From NCBI GenBank assembly GCA_030704615.1, contig CM060733.1:27220001-27284000 (forward strand): a DNA stretch of 64,000 nt, given 5' to 3'. This DNA comes from Takakia lepidozioides (lineage: Eukaryota; Streptophyta; Takakiopsida; Takakiales; Takakiaceae). Below are positions 47,231 to 57,122 of the stretch, in pieces. The notes under the pieces were generated by a model. That model saw only the letters and a list, made by a program, of their open reading frames with translations. It was not told the origin of the DNA and made no database searches. Within the stretch, counting starts at the first letter, position 1. Every line of letters begins with the position of its first letter. The position numbers were made by a program, and so were the translations under genes.

Positions 47231-47523
47231 TTATGGCTCTGGCTTACCCCTACTCGACAGGTGTTTGCTAAGAAAAATGCTCTCCCAACCCTCCTAAATT
47301 GTACCTAATCCTACTCCCTAATGAATCCTCCCCAAGTACTAGAGGCACGTGTCACTCCCTCCGCAGTTCTAAGTGATATGACGCAATGTGCAATGAAAAA
47401 AATGTGGGTGCCAGAGGAGGGCTTCCGAGAGGTACTCAACATCGATTTCGTAGAAACCAGCGGCCCAAAATACCCCCCACCCAACCAATAACACCCCTCT
47501 CCACTCGGACTCAATGACAAGTA

Positions 47524-48046
47524 TCGTGCGCATACGTTTCGCTACACAACTACACCGCTGTCCAAACCACACCACACATATATGCACAATAAAGTAGTCT
47601 GCCACAATAGATATGAAAACTAAACTCACACTGTTGACACAGAAACACGAAATACAACACAATCATTCGTTAAAATAAGAGTCGAGCCAGGGGCACCCCA
47701 AGCTATGGGGACTTCACCCCACAACATCCTACTCTCCCTCCATAAGTACACTCAGATGCTAAGCAACGAGGGAGCTCGGTCGTGCAGGCTCAACTCGAGA
47801 GAGATGAGCCGCACGACTGATGAGCTCGTGAAGATAAGATGGTTCAGGTGTCAAACTAAACTTGACACCTGACTTAACACTTGAACTAATTCCAAGTGTT
47901 AAATATAAATAATTAGATTTATTCTAGTTAGTTTCACACTGTGTATTTAACTTGACAGTTGTCGTGCGCATACGTATCACTACACAACTATATCGCTATC
48001 CAAACCACACCACACATATATGCACAATAAAGTAGTCTGCCACAAT
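47524..48046 (-). repeat. Two 85-bp direct repeats around a 348-bp LTR-like segment
   Basis: 47524-47608 and 47962-48046 are about 90% identical direct repeats. On the minus strand each starts (A)TTGTGGCAGACTACTTTATT. Between them 47610-47957 is the inverted match of 22086-22435. The right copy directly follows a purine-rich tract at the end of the gypsy element, so TGTGGCAG at 48044 is the likely start of its 3' LTR. How the second copy and the shared segment arose is unclear (tandem LTR, nested solo LTR or chimaeric LTR). Confidence 0.5.
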
Positions 48047-48047
48047 C

Positions 48048-48062
48048 GCCCCCTAGCTGGTG
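48048..48062 (-). promoter_or_regulatory. Polypurine tract of the gypsy element
   Basis: On the minus strand AGCTAGGGGGCGAT immediately precedes TGTGGCAG. A G-rich tract just before a TG-starting LTR is where plus-strand DNA synthesis is primed in LTR retrotransposons. Confidence 0.5.
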
Positions 48063-48299
48063 GTTAGATCCCTCTAACTCCAAATAGCTACAAGATGTAA
48101 TAGCCACAGCCGTACTAGTCCTCTATCACTGTCCCTATTGTACTCAAACTCTATAGACCAAGAGGCCGGGTACAAGAGTAGCCCCATCGTTAGTTGCCGT
48201 CTTGCAATCTGTGAACTTGAGCCAGGATCTCGTGTGTTGGTCTCCTAGTACCTTGGCCTTGCATTTCATGTTAGCCTTCCATGGTTGTATCCACTCCCA

Positions 48300-48443
48300 C
48301 TATCCAATGCAATGCGGACATAATCAATCCCCATCAGGAACCATCTCAAGAGGTGGAGTCAAGCATCCCATATGCCAACCTCTAGAGCATCGATCACACA
48401 CCAGCATGGTGGCTGCCCTTCTAGCAGACCCACACAACATGCA
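48300..48443 (-). pseudogene. PHD finger at the end of the gypsy polyprotein
   Basis: From 48443 leftwards: CX2C ('CMLC'), then 'MLVCDRCSRGWHMGCL' (CX2CX4HX2C), 'TPPLEMVPDGD', a stop at 48324, and in the same frame LCPHC. This is the complete C4HC3 ligand series of a PHD zinc finger, and the stop falls where the conserved Trp of PHD fingers is expected. PHD fingers bind histone H3 tails, so this one may guide integration to a chromatin state, as chromodomains do in chromoviruses. It follows the integrase C-terminal domain directly in frame. Confidence 0.8.
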
Positions 48444-49776
48444 CCTCAAACTTGCAGGTACCACTGCCAGGTTTGGGTCAATCATGCCATCGACATTCGG
48501 AAGGTGACATGGCACGCAATTACGCACATGGTCCTTCCAAGTCATGCCATCCCGACCCTCCAAGATCAGGACGCCTGAGGGCAATACCTCTCGAACCCTC
48601 AAAATAACACGTCCTACAGTCACATCCAGGGTCGTTGGAGTAGTCTGCTGCAGATAAACATAGTCACCAGGGTGAAATCTCCGAACCCCAGGACGATAGC
48701 CCCCACCACGTATGGTAGCATACCTCAACGTATCACGATGTTGTGCAATGACAAGGTTCTCGAAAGCCATGGGCATGACTTTCTTGAACAACTCCGCGTG
48801 TTGACCACATACATGTGCCCACACGTCCGGATCGTCAAGATTGAAGACTACTGCAACCTCCCTACGAATAGATGCAGGCAAATCTGGCTCTCGGCCAAAG
48901 AGAAGGAAATAAGGCAAGAACGATGCAAGTGATGCTTGCTTGTTGAACCTGTAGTCCATGGCTAATCAGGGTAGCTGAAGGTCCCAATCTCCAAGGTGTC
49001 CCTTCTGCAAGCCATACTTGCGCAAACCCCACTTGCGCAAACCCCTTTTAACCGTTTGCACAACCCTCTCTGCCAAGCAATCGGCCTCAAGATGATCCCG
49101 AGAAGTGGTATGGTGGTCTATCAAGGCCTTGTCACACAACGCCTGAAACTCCCCCAAGAACTCTCTCCCTTGATCCGTGAGTACCTCAGCTGGAGCACCG
49201 AATCGGCTAAGTACACGATCCAAGAATGCATACGGAGCTCCCTCACTGGCCTTATCAAGCAATGGAACCAACTCTATCCACTTGGAGAAGTGCTCCACCA
49301 TCACCAACATGTACTTGTTGTGGCGCATGGTCAGTGGCAACGGCCCCTGCGAAGTCAAGACTCCACCTGTAGCCCAATCCCATGATCGGAAGAGGGTGCA
49401 ATTGTGGTGTAGGGGCGTTGAATGAAGCACGTACCCTGTCACACACCATGCACCTAGCCACAAATTGTTGCACCTCTGTGTGCATACCACGCCACCAATA
49501 CTACCCCTGTAGTAGACTATGAGTGCATCGCACCCCAAAATGCCCCAACTCCTCATGGGCATGCCGCACTAACCGTGCCCGCTGTGTTGGGTGAGGCACA
49601 ATCCTCACTCGACCATCCTCCCACACTTGGAGCAGGTGTATCCCCTCCCACGTGAACCTCTTGGCTCGTTGTAGGATCCAATCCCTCTCCTTGGCAGTCA
49701 TAGTGGTTGTCGTGTCTTTGGAGATAGTCCAACACAACTGAATCCTCATGTATATCTTTGGCACCACCTTGCTCAT
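48444..49776 (-). pseudogene. Gypsy integrase
   Basis: The zinc-binding HHCC module is at about 49700-49420 ('HAHEELGHFG', 'CMVCDRVRASFN'). The catalytic core has Asp in 'WSLDFAG' (49356), Asp in 'VLTDQGREF' (49175) and Glu in 'CLAERVVQTVKRG' (49070), a normal D-D-(34/35)-E spacing. The C-terminal segment has 'FLPYFLLFGREPDLP' and 'FHPGDYVYLQQT'. A stop lies at 49501, a frameshift just after the first Asp (about 49340), and another break near 48962. Integrases insert the cDNA into the genome. The end runs into the PHD finger. Confidence 0.88.
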
Positions 49777-49977
49777 TGCTGGCCTTAAGGTCCTCAGACA
49801 CTCGGTCTACAGTCGTCCCTATTGTAGGTCCAACCTGGCCTTCCGCTGCCAAGATACACAGAAATGCAGATGTATGCCATCCGGGCACCATCTCCTCGTC
49901 TGTCTCACCATGCCACCGAGCTCCAGTGTCATCCTGTTGGCTCGTGCATGGATTGCGACTCAACCCATCCGCGTGGT

Positions 49978-50022
49978 ATCTATGCAATGGCCTCTACCTT
50001 GGTCTGCTGTACCCCCAATCCT
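49978..50022 (-). pseudogene. Junction where gypsy RNase H is deleted
   Basis: Right of the junction the minus strand encodes the end of the RT thumb ('EYLGHMIYP', then 'GLGVQQTKVEAIA'). Directly after it comes 'HRYHADGLSRNP', the conserved tail that normally lies behind RNase H. The connection and RNase H domains, typically 250-350 codons, are missing without any inserted sequence. Confidence 0.75.
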
Positions 50023-50884
50023 CAAGGATATATCATGTGACCCAGATACTCAATCTGGTTGTGGAAAAACTTGCACTTCCCCAGATGTAACTTCAATCCG
50101 TGCGCCCTCAAGCGCTCAAATACCACCTGAAGGTGTCTCTCATGCTCCTCCACCGTAGCACTAAAGATGATGATGTCATCTATGTAGCATCGAGCAAACT
50201 CCACCCCTCCTAGAATCCTGTCCATGACTCTCTGAAACTCTGTAGGAGCATTCTTAAGCCCAAATGGTAAGAACCGCCACTGGTATAGGCAATCCTTCCT
50301 GTGCTCATTGATCCCCCAGAATGTCGTCTTCTGCTTATCCGCCTCCTTGATTGGCAACTGGTGATATCCGGATCGTAAATCCAAAGTGCTAAAGACCTTG
50401 GCATGCCCAATGGCATCAAAGATCTCTTCTGGTGTTGGCATGGCATATCTATCGAACTTGGTCTGACAATTTACAGGTTGGTAATCACCGCACATACGTC
50501 TCTCCGTCCAATTGCCATAGACATCCTTCTTGGCTGGCATCATTGTGGCTGAAGCATACTCTCCACCAGATAGCTCCACCAAACCAGCCTCCCAAGGTCC
50601 TAAGTCCTCATCTGAATCAAGGACCTCTCCATGTCACTGAATCTATAGGGTCTCCAAAAGATTGGCGTGTCAGTGGCCAATTCAATGCGAATCTCTTGAC
50701 CCTTCAGTGCTCCCAAGTCCTTCAAACTGAAGGCAAAGCAGTTCCTGTAAGCCCTCAAGAACCGCCGTATACGTCGTCTCTCTCCTCCGGTGACTATGGG
50801 TCCAACATCAGGCTCCCAGTTGTCCTCCGTGACTGCAACCTTGAGTCCAGTAGGCTTAGAGGTAGAAGACGCGTCGCGTGGTTG
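50022..50884 (-). pseudogene. Gypsy reverse transcriptase
   Basis: The lead-in 'IFWRPYRFSDMER' near 50640 is in the frame of the methyltransferase. After a frameshift near 50610 the RT runs open to 50022: 'ATMMPAKKDVYGNWTERRMC', 'YAMPTPEEIFDAIG', 'FSTLDLRSGYHQLPI', 'WRFLPFGLKNAPTEFQRVM' and the catalytic box YIDD (50186-50175). All palm blocks of a Ty3/gypsy RT are present with both catalytic Asp pairs. The stop at 50022 precedes the thumb end and the RNase H deletion. Confidence 0.9.
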
Positions 50885-51199
50885 CTATGCTGCAACCTCT
50901 TGAGCAGTAACCACTGCCTACTCTGTCAGTGACAATGCCTCATCCTGCCCCATCATCTCATCCTTGAGGACCTCCTCAACCCGAGAAAAATCCCCAACCT
51001 CATCCATCACCGCCGCCTTGGCTACCAAATCCCTCTGAACCTCGAGCACCTCCCACGTGTGCCATGGATGCGGCCTGCACCTCGTGGTCCGCATCTGTTC
51101 ACCCCCACTCGCTGCCTGTACCGTCTCGATAGGCAGAGAGATTATCAAGGGAAGTGTACTCCGTACTCTACGCTGCTCAGCCATAGCCAAGCTGATAGT

Positions 51200-52135
51200 C
51201 CAGGTCAAGCAATTGAGATCCATTGCTTGCCCGAACACCTGACGACGTGATGCCTCAGAAAAAGATGGCACCGCCATGGTACCAGTGGTAAAATCCATCG
51301 CCTGCTCGCGTTCGTTAGCATTGGGCTCCACTAACTGCTGCAACTAGCTATTCCATAAGAGGCCAGGTCCACTATCCCGGAAAGCATGAGATCTTGGAAA
51401 GCTGAGCAGTGTAGGCAATGCTGCTTGTGGGTGACCCACTTTATTGGCCACTGCCAAAGGTGATCGGTCATCGTGTCTTACACGCTGAGACTGCCTCCCT
51501 ATGTCCAAAATTTTATCCACCGTCAGGTTTGGTGGCCGTTGCACCCCATCAAATGCACGCTTGAGCAGTGCAGGTGGCATCAAGTTGGTCCACCATAGTC
51601 GTGGGCGATGAGCCCGTGACCCCATTGCAGCTGCATCTAGCAACACTGCTGACCCAAGCCAAGACCGCACTTGATGTACACTGGCCATCACCTTGGCCCG
51701 AGAATCACCTATCAATGGCACATTCTCCAAGACATATGCCAGAGAGTCTGTCTGCTGAAGCTGTAAATAGCGTAAGACCCTCAATATCTCCCAAAACAGG
51801 CGTGACCTTGAGTCTTGTAACCCATTGCCATACCCGGCTGATGAATGCCCTTGGTAGGGCCAACCTGCCACTACCAAGTGAATATGGCCAACCCGCTCCA
51901 AATCATGCGCCCCCATCAAAGAGATGTCTGCTGGCAAGGCTTGTTAATATCCACGAACTGCAGACACTGGCAACAAATCAGGGTACTGCTACACCAACTG
52001 AGCAACATAGCGCAATGAGACGTGTCATGCAGTCTCATCCCTCTCCACATACATGTAACGTCGAACTCGTACACCTGCCTGCAGCACTGCAGCCAATCCA
52101 GTGCTGATCCCGCAAAACAAGTCCAGAAGACATAT
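51200..52135 (-). pseudogene. Cytosine-5 DNA methyltransferase domain inside the gypsy polyprotein
   Basis: In one frame with the upstream protease the minus strand shows the C5-MTase motif order: motif I 'LLDLFCGISTGLAAVLQAG' (SAM binding, from 52129), motif II acidic 'YVERD' (about 52050-52035), motif IV at 51860-51840 'GWPYQGHS' where the canonical PCQ has Tyr for the nucleophilic Cys (51854-51856), the following 'GLQDSRSRLFWEILRVLRYL', motif VI 'YVLENVPL' (ENV at 51727-51719), motif VIII-like 'RAHRPRLWWTNL' (51616-51585), and a C-terminal block with 'EREQAM' and 'RRQVFGQAMDLNCLTW' (about 51310-51200) that fits motifs IX-X. Stops at 52025, 51989, 51944 and 51344 interrupt it. The domain is about 310 residues. 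Known: such enzymes transfer a methyl group from SAM to cytosine C5. This copy cannot be active. Confidence 0.9.
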
Positions 52136-52199
52136 GCCTTCATCCGAGCACTGCCACACAAGAGGTGTGGTATCCAATGGCGACAACTGAGGTGGTCCT

Positions 52200-52924
52200 G
52201 GTGCAATCACCGCACTCTCCTCCTCTCCTGACGGTACAAAGGCCTCTACCCATGCTTGTTGCACCCGTCTATCAGCAGCTTGCTGCAAATCCTTGCTCGT
52301 ACCCCACAATGGAGTGTGAGCAACCATGGCAGGCAACTCCGCCGTACCATGCATGTCATCCTGCTCTACTGGAGGTAGCACATCCTCTGCATGGGTATTG
52401 CCCTCCAGCAACTCTCCAGGCCAACTAACTGCAGCTATGAAGGCTGCTAGTGTTGGCATCTTGCCCCGCTGGGCAGCAGCAACACCCCCAATGAATGTTA
52501 CAGGGAGCTGTACACGACGACCATCTCCTAACTGCCATCCAGGCCTGTAGGATGTTGACTCCTCCCAAAAATCCAGGGTGAAGCCCATGGGATACAACAC
52601 TGCCCCACCAACGAGGACATCGTAAGAGACCGCGTCTGTCACAATGGCTTTGGCTCGCATCACTGAGCTATCTATAGGATGATCTAGCTGTAGTCTAATG
52701 GCCAACTCACGCCGTGTCATGCCCCGAGCCTGCTCTGATCCTCCCAGAGATGTCTGTATCTGGAAAAGACAAGGCTCCATATCCGCCTCCATGAGGCCTA
52801 AACCTACAATAGCAGCTCTGCCCAACATCAGTGGTTGAGCTCCCGAGTCCAACAAGACCCGCAGTGGCCGGTACCTCTTGCCTGCCGGTCCACTCAAAGA
52901 GAAAATGTCATCCTGGTTGTCTTA
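52200..52924 (-). pseudogene. Gypsy aspartic protease and linker to the methyltransferase
   Basis: 'RPLRVLLDSGAQPLMLG' (active-site Asp at 52849-52847) begins a retropepsin-like fold that continues with 'SYDVLVGGAVLYPMG' (about 52610-52570), the second conserved hydrophobic-GG block. After it come about 110 residues without known domain (to about 52200) leading into motif I of the methyltransferase. The frame is continuous with gag; a stop lies at 52922-52924 just before the protease. Confidence 0.75.
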
Positions 52925-53699
52925 CAAGACAACTCCAGGTGTCACCATGGCGCGCTCAAAGGCTAGCCTAGCTGGCAGCTTCGTCAACCTGGCAGCTGCA
53001 GCTTTCCATGGCGCAGCCGTGGCAGTCGTGACCCTCAAATCCAAGGATCCCTCTGCCACTACACCTTCCACTAGCTCCGCAGAAGATGAAGTGACATCCC
53101 CACTCTCACAGAGTGTTGCTGCTAGTCTGAACACTGCAGCTGGTCTTATCCCCGGCGTCGCAATCATGGTTGCCGAGAACAGTGGGGCCTGACACACAGA
53201 GGTGGCCGCCCCCAACAACACACTGGCTGCACTAGCCTTGGCAGCAGGTGTCAGTGCTGCACGTTGAGCTCTCCCGAATGGCACAATAACTGCCTCTTCT
53301 TTGGTATACGTCGGGCGAGAACTAGGTGCCATGGATGTCGTCAACCCTGTCTCCGCCAAGATTAATGATTGAGGCAACCTAGCCAAATGGCGTGCCTTTC
53401 CACGTTGTGAATTCAACTCCACCTCTGCACCTCGTGGCTCAGGAACTCGTGCTGCTCCTCGAGTGACGGCTGCAACAGACTCCACCTGCACTAGTGGTAG
53501 TGCTGCCCCACACATAAATCCCATACCTCCCATGTCTCCTCCGTCAGGATGACGCTGCCGAGGAGGAACAAGAGGTGGACCCTCAGGTCTTGGAGCTGGT
53601 ACCACCTGAGCTGTGGCCATGGCAGCAAGCCTTTGCTCTAGCTGTTGAAGCCGGTTGGCCATGCCTTGGTCAACGCCCTGACCTCCATGTTCTTGGCCA

Positions 53700-55110
53700 T
53701 ACTGCGCTTGCCCTCGTCCTGCACCTCGTGCCTGACCACCTCGTCCTCTCTGAGGTGCTCCACCTCACCCTCGACCACCATTGTTCCCTTGGAACTGGCC
53801 TCGCCTCAACTCAGGGTGCAAGTCATAACATTAGGCATCTCCATGCCCATACTTGCTACAATGCCCACACTGCAACTGTGCAGGCTGTGCTTGTGCCGTC
53901 CCTTTGCCACTCTCTGGGCAATCTTTCTTGACATGGGGTCCTCCACATTTCCAAGATACCACCCCTGGTTGCTGTTGGCCTGCAAAAGATACTACTGGCC
54001 TCTGCACCTGAGGTCCCCTGTAAGCTCCATGGAATTTGGGTTGGGCAACCTTGCCCCCCTGACCACGCTGTTGGGCAGTCCCTTGTGCCTGTTGGCTGGC
54101 AGCTGCGCCTTGTGCAGGCATGTCCTTGCTAAATCCAATGGTAACAACTCGCTCTTCCACCATGTTGAGCTCAATCCACTCAGCCAGCAGAAACACATCT
54201 GCTAATGTGGGTTGGGCCACTTGTAACAGGGTTGCATCCCGCACCCTTCTCCTGAGCTCCTTGTCCAAAATTCCATACCAGAACTGGACTGCCTGAGCTT
54301 CAGTAACCCCTTGGGTCACACTTATCAAGCGCCTCATACGAGTGTAGGCCTCTCGCAAGCTCTCACCGGATTTGCGTTGGAAATCTTGCAAACTTCGCAG
54401 CTTCTCTGTCCGTACGCCTTGGTAGTTCAGCCGCAATTCCTGGAAGAACTCCACCACTGGGTTGAATCTAGGCACATGTGTTGTAGCTGTGGTAGGAGGA
54501 GTAGTAGCACTTTTTGAACTGGTACCACCTGCAGACGTACCGGCACTACTTGTCCCATTACTAGTGCTGGCAGTGGGAGATATTGGTGCTGATGCAGCTA
54601 CTGGTCGCGTCATGCCTCGAGTAATGGAGATGTAGTCAGGTGACCAATACATCCTCCACTCCTCAATCTCTACTTCATGTCCTCGCCTGAACTCGTGGTA
54701 ATCGTCCATAGACGGGCCTTCCAAATGCTGGAACAGTCCCTTCCACGCCATGAATGGGATGAACAGCTGTGGATTGCGCATCTGCTGCAAATCACACCAG
54801 CTTCGAATTCCTAGATAAAGTCATCCAGCTCGATTGTGCCCACAGCTCCAGAGTACCTACGAGGCCCCTTGGTAGCTCCATACATCTCCTCCATGTCGTC
54901 CCACAATAATGGCGAAGAAAACTGCACACCTGTTGATGAAGCCTCCGAGTCTGTGTCAGACTCTATACTAGTTGAGGGTGGAGGTGAAGGTGGTATGAAC
55001 CGAACACCTCGTCTTGTGAACCCACTCTCACTGCTACTGCCTGTAGCCGTACTCCCCTCAAAACCCTTGGGTAACTCCGTGATGATACTCACATCCTGCA
55101 CCTCCCCCAC
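53700..55110 (-). pseudogene. Gypsy gag with two zinc knuckles
   Basis: An acidic Ser/Thr-rich N-terminal part (55110-54811) is followed, after a frameshift near 54800, by the capsid-like region 'VVEFFQELRLNYQGVRTEKL', 'GESLREAYTRMRRLI', 'AVQFWYGILDKELRRRVRDA'. Knuckle 1 (53956-53918) lacks its first Cys (Ser instead) and one spacer residue. Knuckle 2 (53869-53828) keeps CX2CX4HX4C but has a stop at 53831 just before its last Cys. Another stop lies at 53765. Gag packages the RNA into particles. From 53662 to 52925 the frame continues as an Ala/Pro-rich linker without known domain. Confidence 0.8.
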
Positions 55111-55122
55111 GTGACACTATAA

Positions 55123-55136
55123 GGCTCTAGTACTAA
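55123..55136 (-). promoter_or_regulatory. Degenerate tRNA-iMet primer-binding site
   Basis: On the minus strand TTAGTACTAGAGCC matches the plant initiator-tRNA-Met primer site (T)TGGTATCAGAGCC at 11 of 14 positions. It lies directly upstream of gag, where the PBS of a gypsy element belongs, so the 5' LTR should end just right of 55137. Confidence 0.5.
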
Positions 55137-55137
55137 T

Positions 55138-55660
55138 TATAATAGTGACACGGGTGGGCACCTGTTGCGGTTTAAGGGTCATATCCCAATGGCTCAGGGC
55201 ACCTGCACCTGCATCCACCCAAAAACACATATGGTTGGCTGGTCATCAACCCAGTCTCACCATAGAAGAAGCACTGGTGGTCTTGCTGGTCATCACTCCA
55301 GCCTCACCACCGACAACATACTTGACCGGTGATCAAATCCGGCCTAATCCCTATGAAAGCAAGCGCCCACACAAAACCAACATGGCGCACAGTCAAGCAT
55401 GCAGGTATTGGGGGGGATCCAAACACAAGAAATCAAAACATCAACACCCCCACACCAAAATCCCTCCTCAGCGCTGCTCCTGCAGAATACCCCAGCCCAA
55501 AAACCCGGACTGACTCTTGCCTCCACCTATGGAAAGGTTTTGGCCTACCGAGAGGATGGAAAGCTATGGGGAGGAGAGACTAAAGCAATTCCTAACCCCA
55601 ACATGTCATCATCCCGACACTCTCCATTTCCTCTCTAGCCATACACTAATGTCAAATAGT
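55138..55660 (-). other. Presumed 5' LTR position of the gypsy element, not recognised
   Basis: This stretch lies where the 5' LTR should be, but it shows no resemblance by eye to the LTR-like sequence at 47524-48046. A short internal repeat (CTGGTCATCA with neighbours) occurs at about 55238 and 55285. No coding sequence was recognised. Confidence 0.3.
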
Positions 55661-57075
55661 GACATGTGTGTTACGAACAGAAAGCTTGGTGATCATCCCT
55701 GACTTGAAACAACTTATTCAATGGACCTCAAATATATGTGGGGAGGATCTAATTGGTGGAATTTTTTACTAAAAGTATTAAATATATCATATCTATCATC
55801 TAAAATTAAATATTTGGATAAATCCCTCAATTTGAGGTACCTATATAGACTTTCATGGAGGAAAAATCTGCCTCTTTTGGTCCACCGTACCCTGCAACTA
55901 CCCATGGAGATATCAAGTTGGATACTTGTTAGACAAGCACATATCTATCATGATTGAGAGACAGAGGACAAATAGAACTAGGACATCTATTTGCAGATAA
56001 GAATAGAACTAGGACTTCAAATAGAAATATCAAAAATTGAGGTTTGTGTATTTATGAAGGCTTTTAAGCCATTGAGTTCATTTCTTTTCGAAATGAGTAG
56101 TATTTCTCCAGTATGAAGTGTGAAACCTGTTTTTGTCTTTGTTCCTACATTACTTGTATGACTGTATGTTGAAGCTAGAGTACTCAGTATCTTTTCTCCT
56201 ATGAAAATCTTGAAGCACCACCATGAGCTCTGGTGCAACCACCACCTTTAGGAGAAATTCAGGTCAATATGTTATAGGCCCCCACGTTCAGATGAGTTAG
56301 GGATTGTGCCAAAGCTCCTTTAGACATTCCCAAAATTTGGTGGTGAAAACTTTCATATATGGAAGTTCAAGATGTCTATGGTGCTGAAAGAGAGGAAGGT
56401 ATGTAACATAGGAAATGGGACTGAGCAAACTTGACCTTCAGAACGTAATACTACAAATTGATTCCAGTATGATGAGAGGGATCCGGAGGGCAGAGGCTCT
56501 AGTTGTTCGAAGTTTACATGACTTTGAATGGTCGATGCATGTGCATACAATTACAGTACATGCTGGATTGGTGAAATATGTCGTCTCCATGAAGGTGCAA
56601 TAAGCAAGAAGAACACGAACTACCTTCCAATAAGTTGCCTCCATCACCTAATGAAAAAAAACTTGTGTCCTAATGATCTTTGTCATTGATTGACGAAGAG
56701 TTTGGAGTGGTTGTCCTTGAGATCCTGCTTAAGTGATCCGGACGACTATTGTAACCACTCATAACAGCTTGAATAACAGTCGCAAGGCTCTAAGTGAAAA
56801 GATACCGTACCACTTAATAGTAAGAAATTTCCAAGAACTTCCCAAGAAATTTCGCCATCTTTTAGCCACCTTAGGGGATTTTACCATAGCCCATGTGATC
56901 CACAAGACCAACAAAGCTGATACATCTCAGAAATATGTCATGTTGTCCATCAGGCAAACCCTCAAATTCGGAGATCCGATAGATCTAGGCACATATATAT
57001 CTAGACTAACCTTTGTCTCAAGACCATGCGCAGACTTCTACATAATAAGTCACATTGAGATTTCCAATTGAATGA
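55661..57075 (+). pseudogene. Copia-type 5' LTR and gag remnant
   Basis: 56223 starts an ATG frame 'MSSGATTTFRRNSG' preceded by a leader-like region with 'TATTTATGAAGG' (about 56046), in the style of a Copia LTR end. Near 56340-56430 the frame 'GGENFHIWKFKMSMVLKERK' matches the conserved start of Copia gag (the NF..WK..M..VL block). After this only debris follows to about 57075. LTR borders were not fixed; TGTGTTACG at 55667 is a possible start. Confidence 0.45.
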
Positions 57076-57122
57076 ATCATCAGAAGGTTGCTATTCACTC
57101 TATATAATTTCTGTTGAATTAA

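Larger units (their letters stand above)
48044..55137 (-). mobile_element. Ty3/gypsy retrotransposon carrying a C5 DNA methyltransferase and a PHD finger
   Basis: Order on the minus strand: PBS-like site (55136-55123), gag with two zinc knuckles, a low-complexity linker, aspartic protease (LLDSGAQ), cytosine-5 methyltransferase, RT (YIDD), a remnant of RNase H, integrase (HHCC, D-D-E), PHD finger, purine tract and a TG-starting LTR-like end at 48044. From 54790 to about 50620 one frame is kept with nine stops and no frameshift. RNase H is deleted. Frameshifts lie near 54800, 50610 and 49350. The two LTRs cannot be matched to each other by eye, so the 5' LTR (right of 55137) may be replaced or diverged. 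The host copy is inactive. Confidence 0.88.

Noticed and set aside
51568-52107. 179-codon plus-strand frame opposite the methyltransferase
   Set aside because: Antisense shadow of the minus-strand C5-MTase, which has clear motifs.
53765-53833. Programmed stop readthrough between gag and pol at 53831 or 53765
   Set aside because: Nine stops are scattered through the same frame and one lies inside a zinc knuckle, so decay is the simpler explanation.
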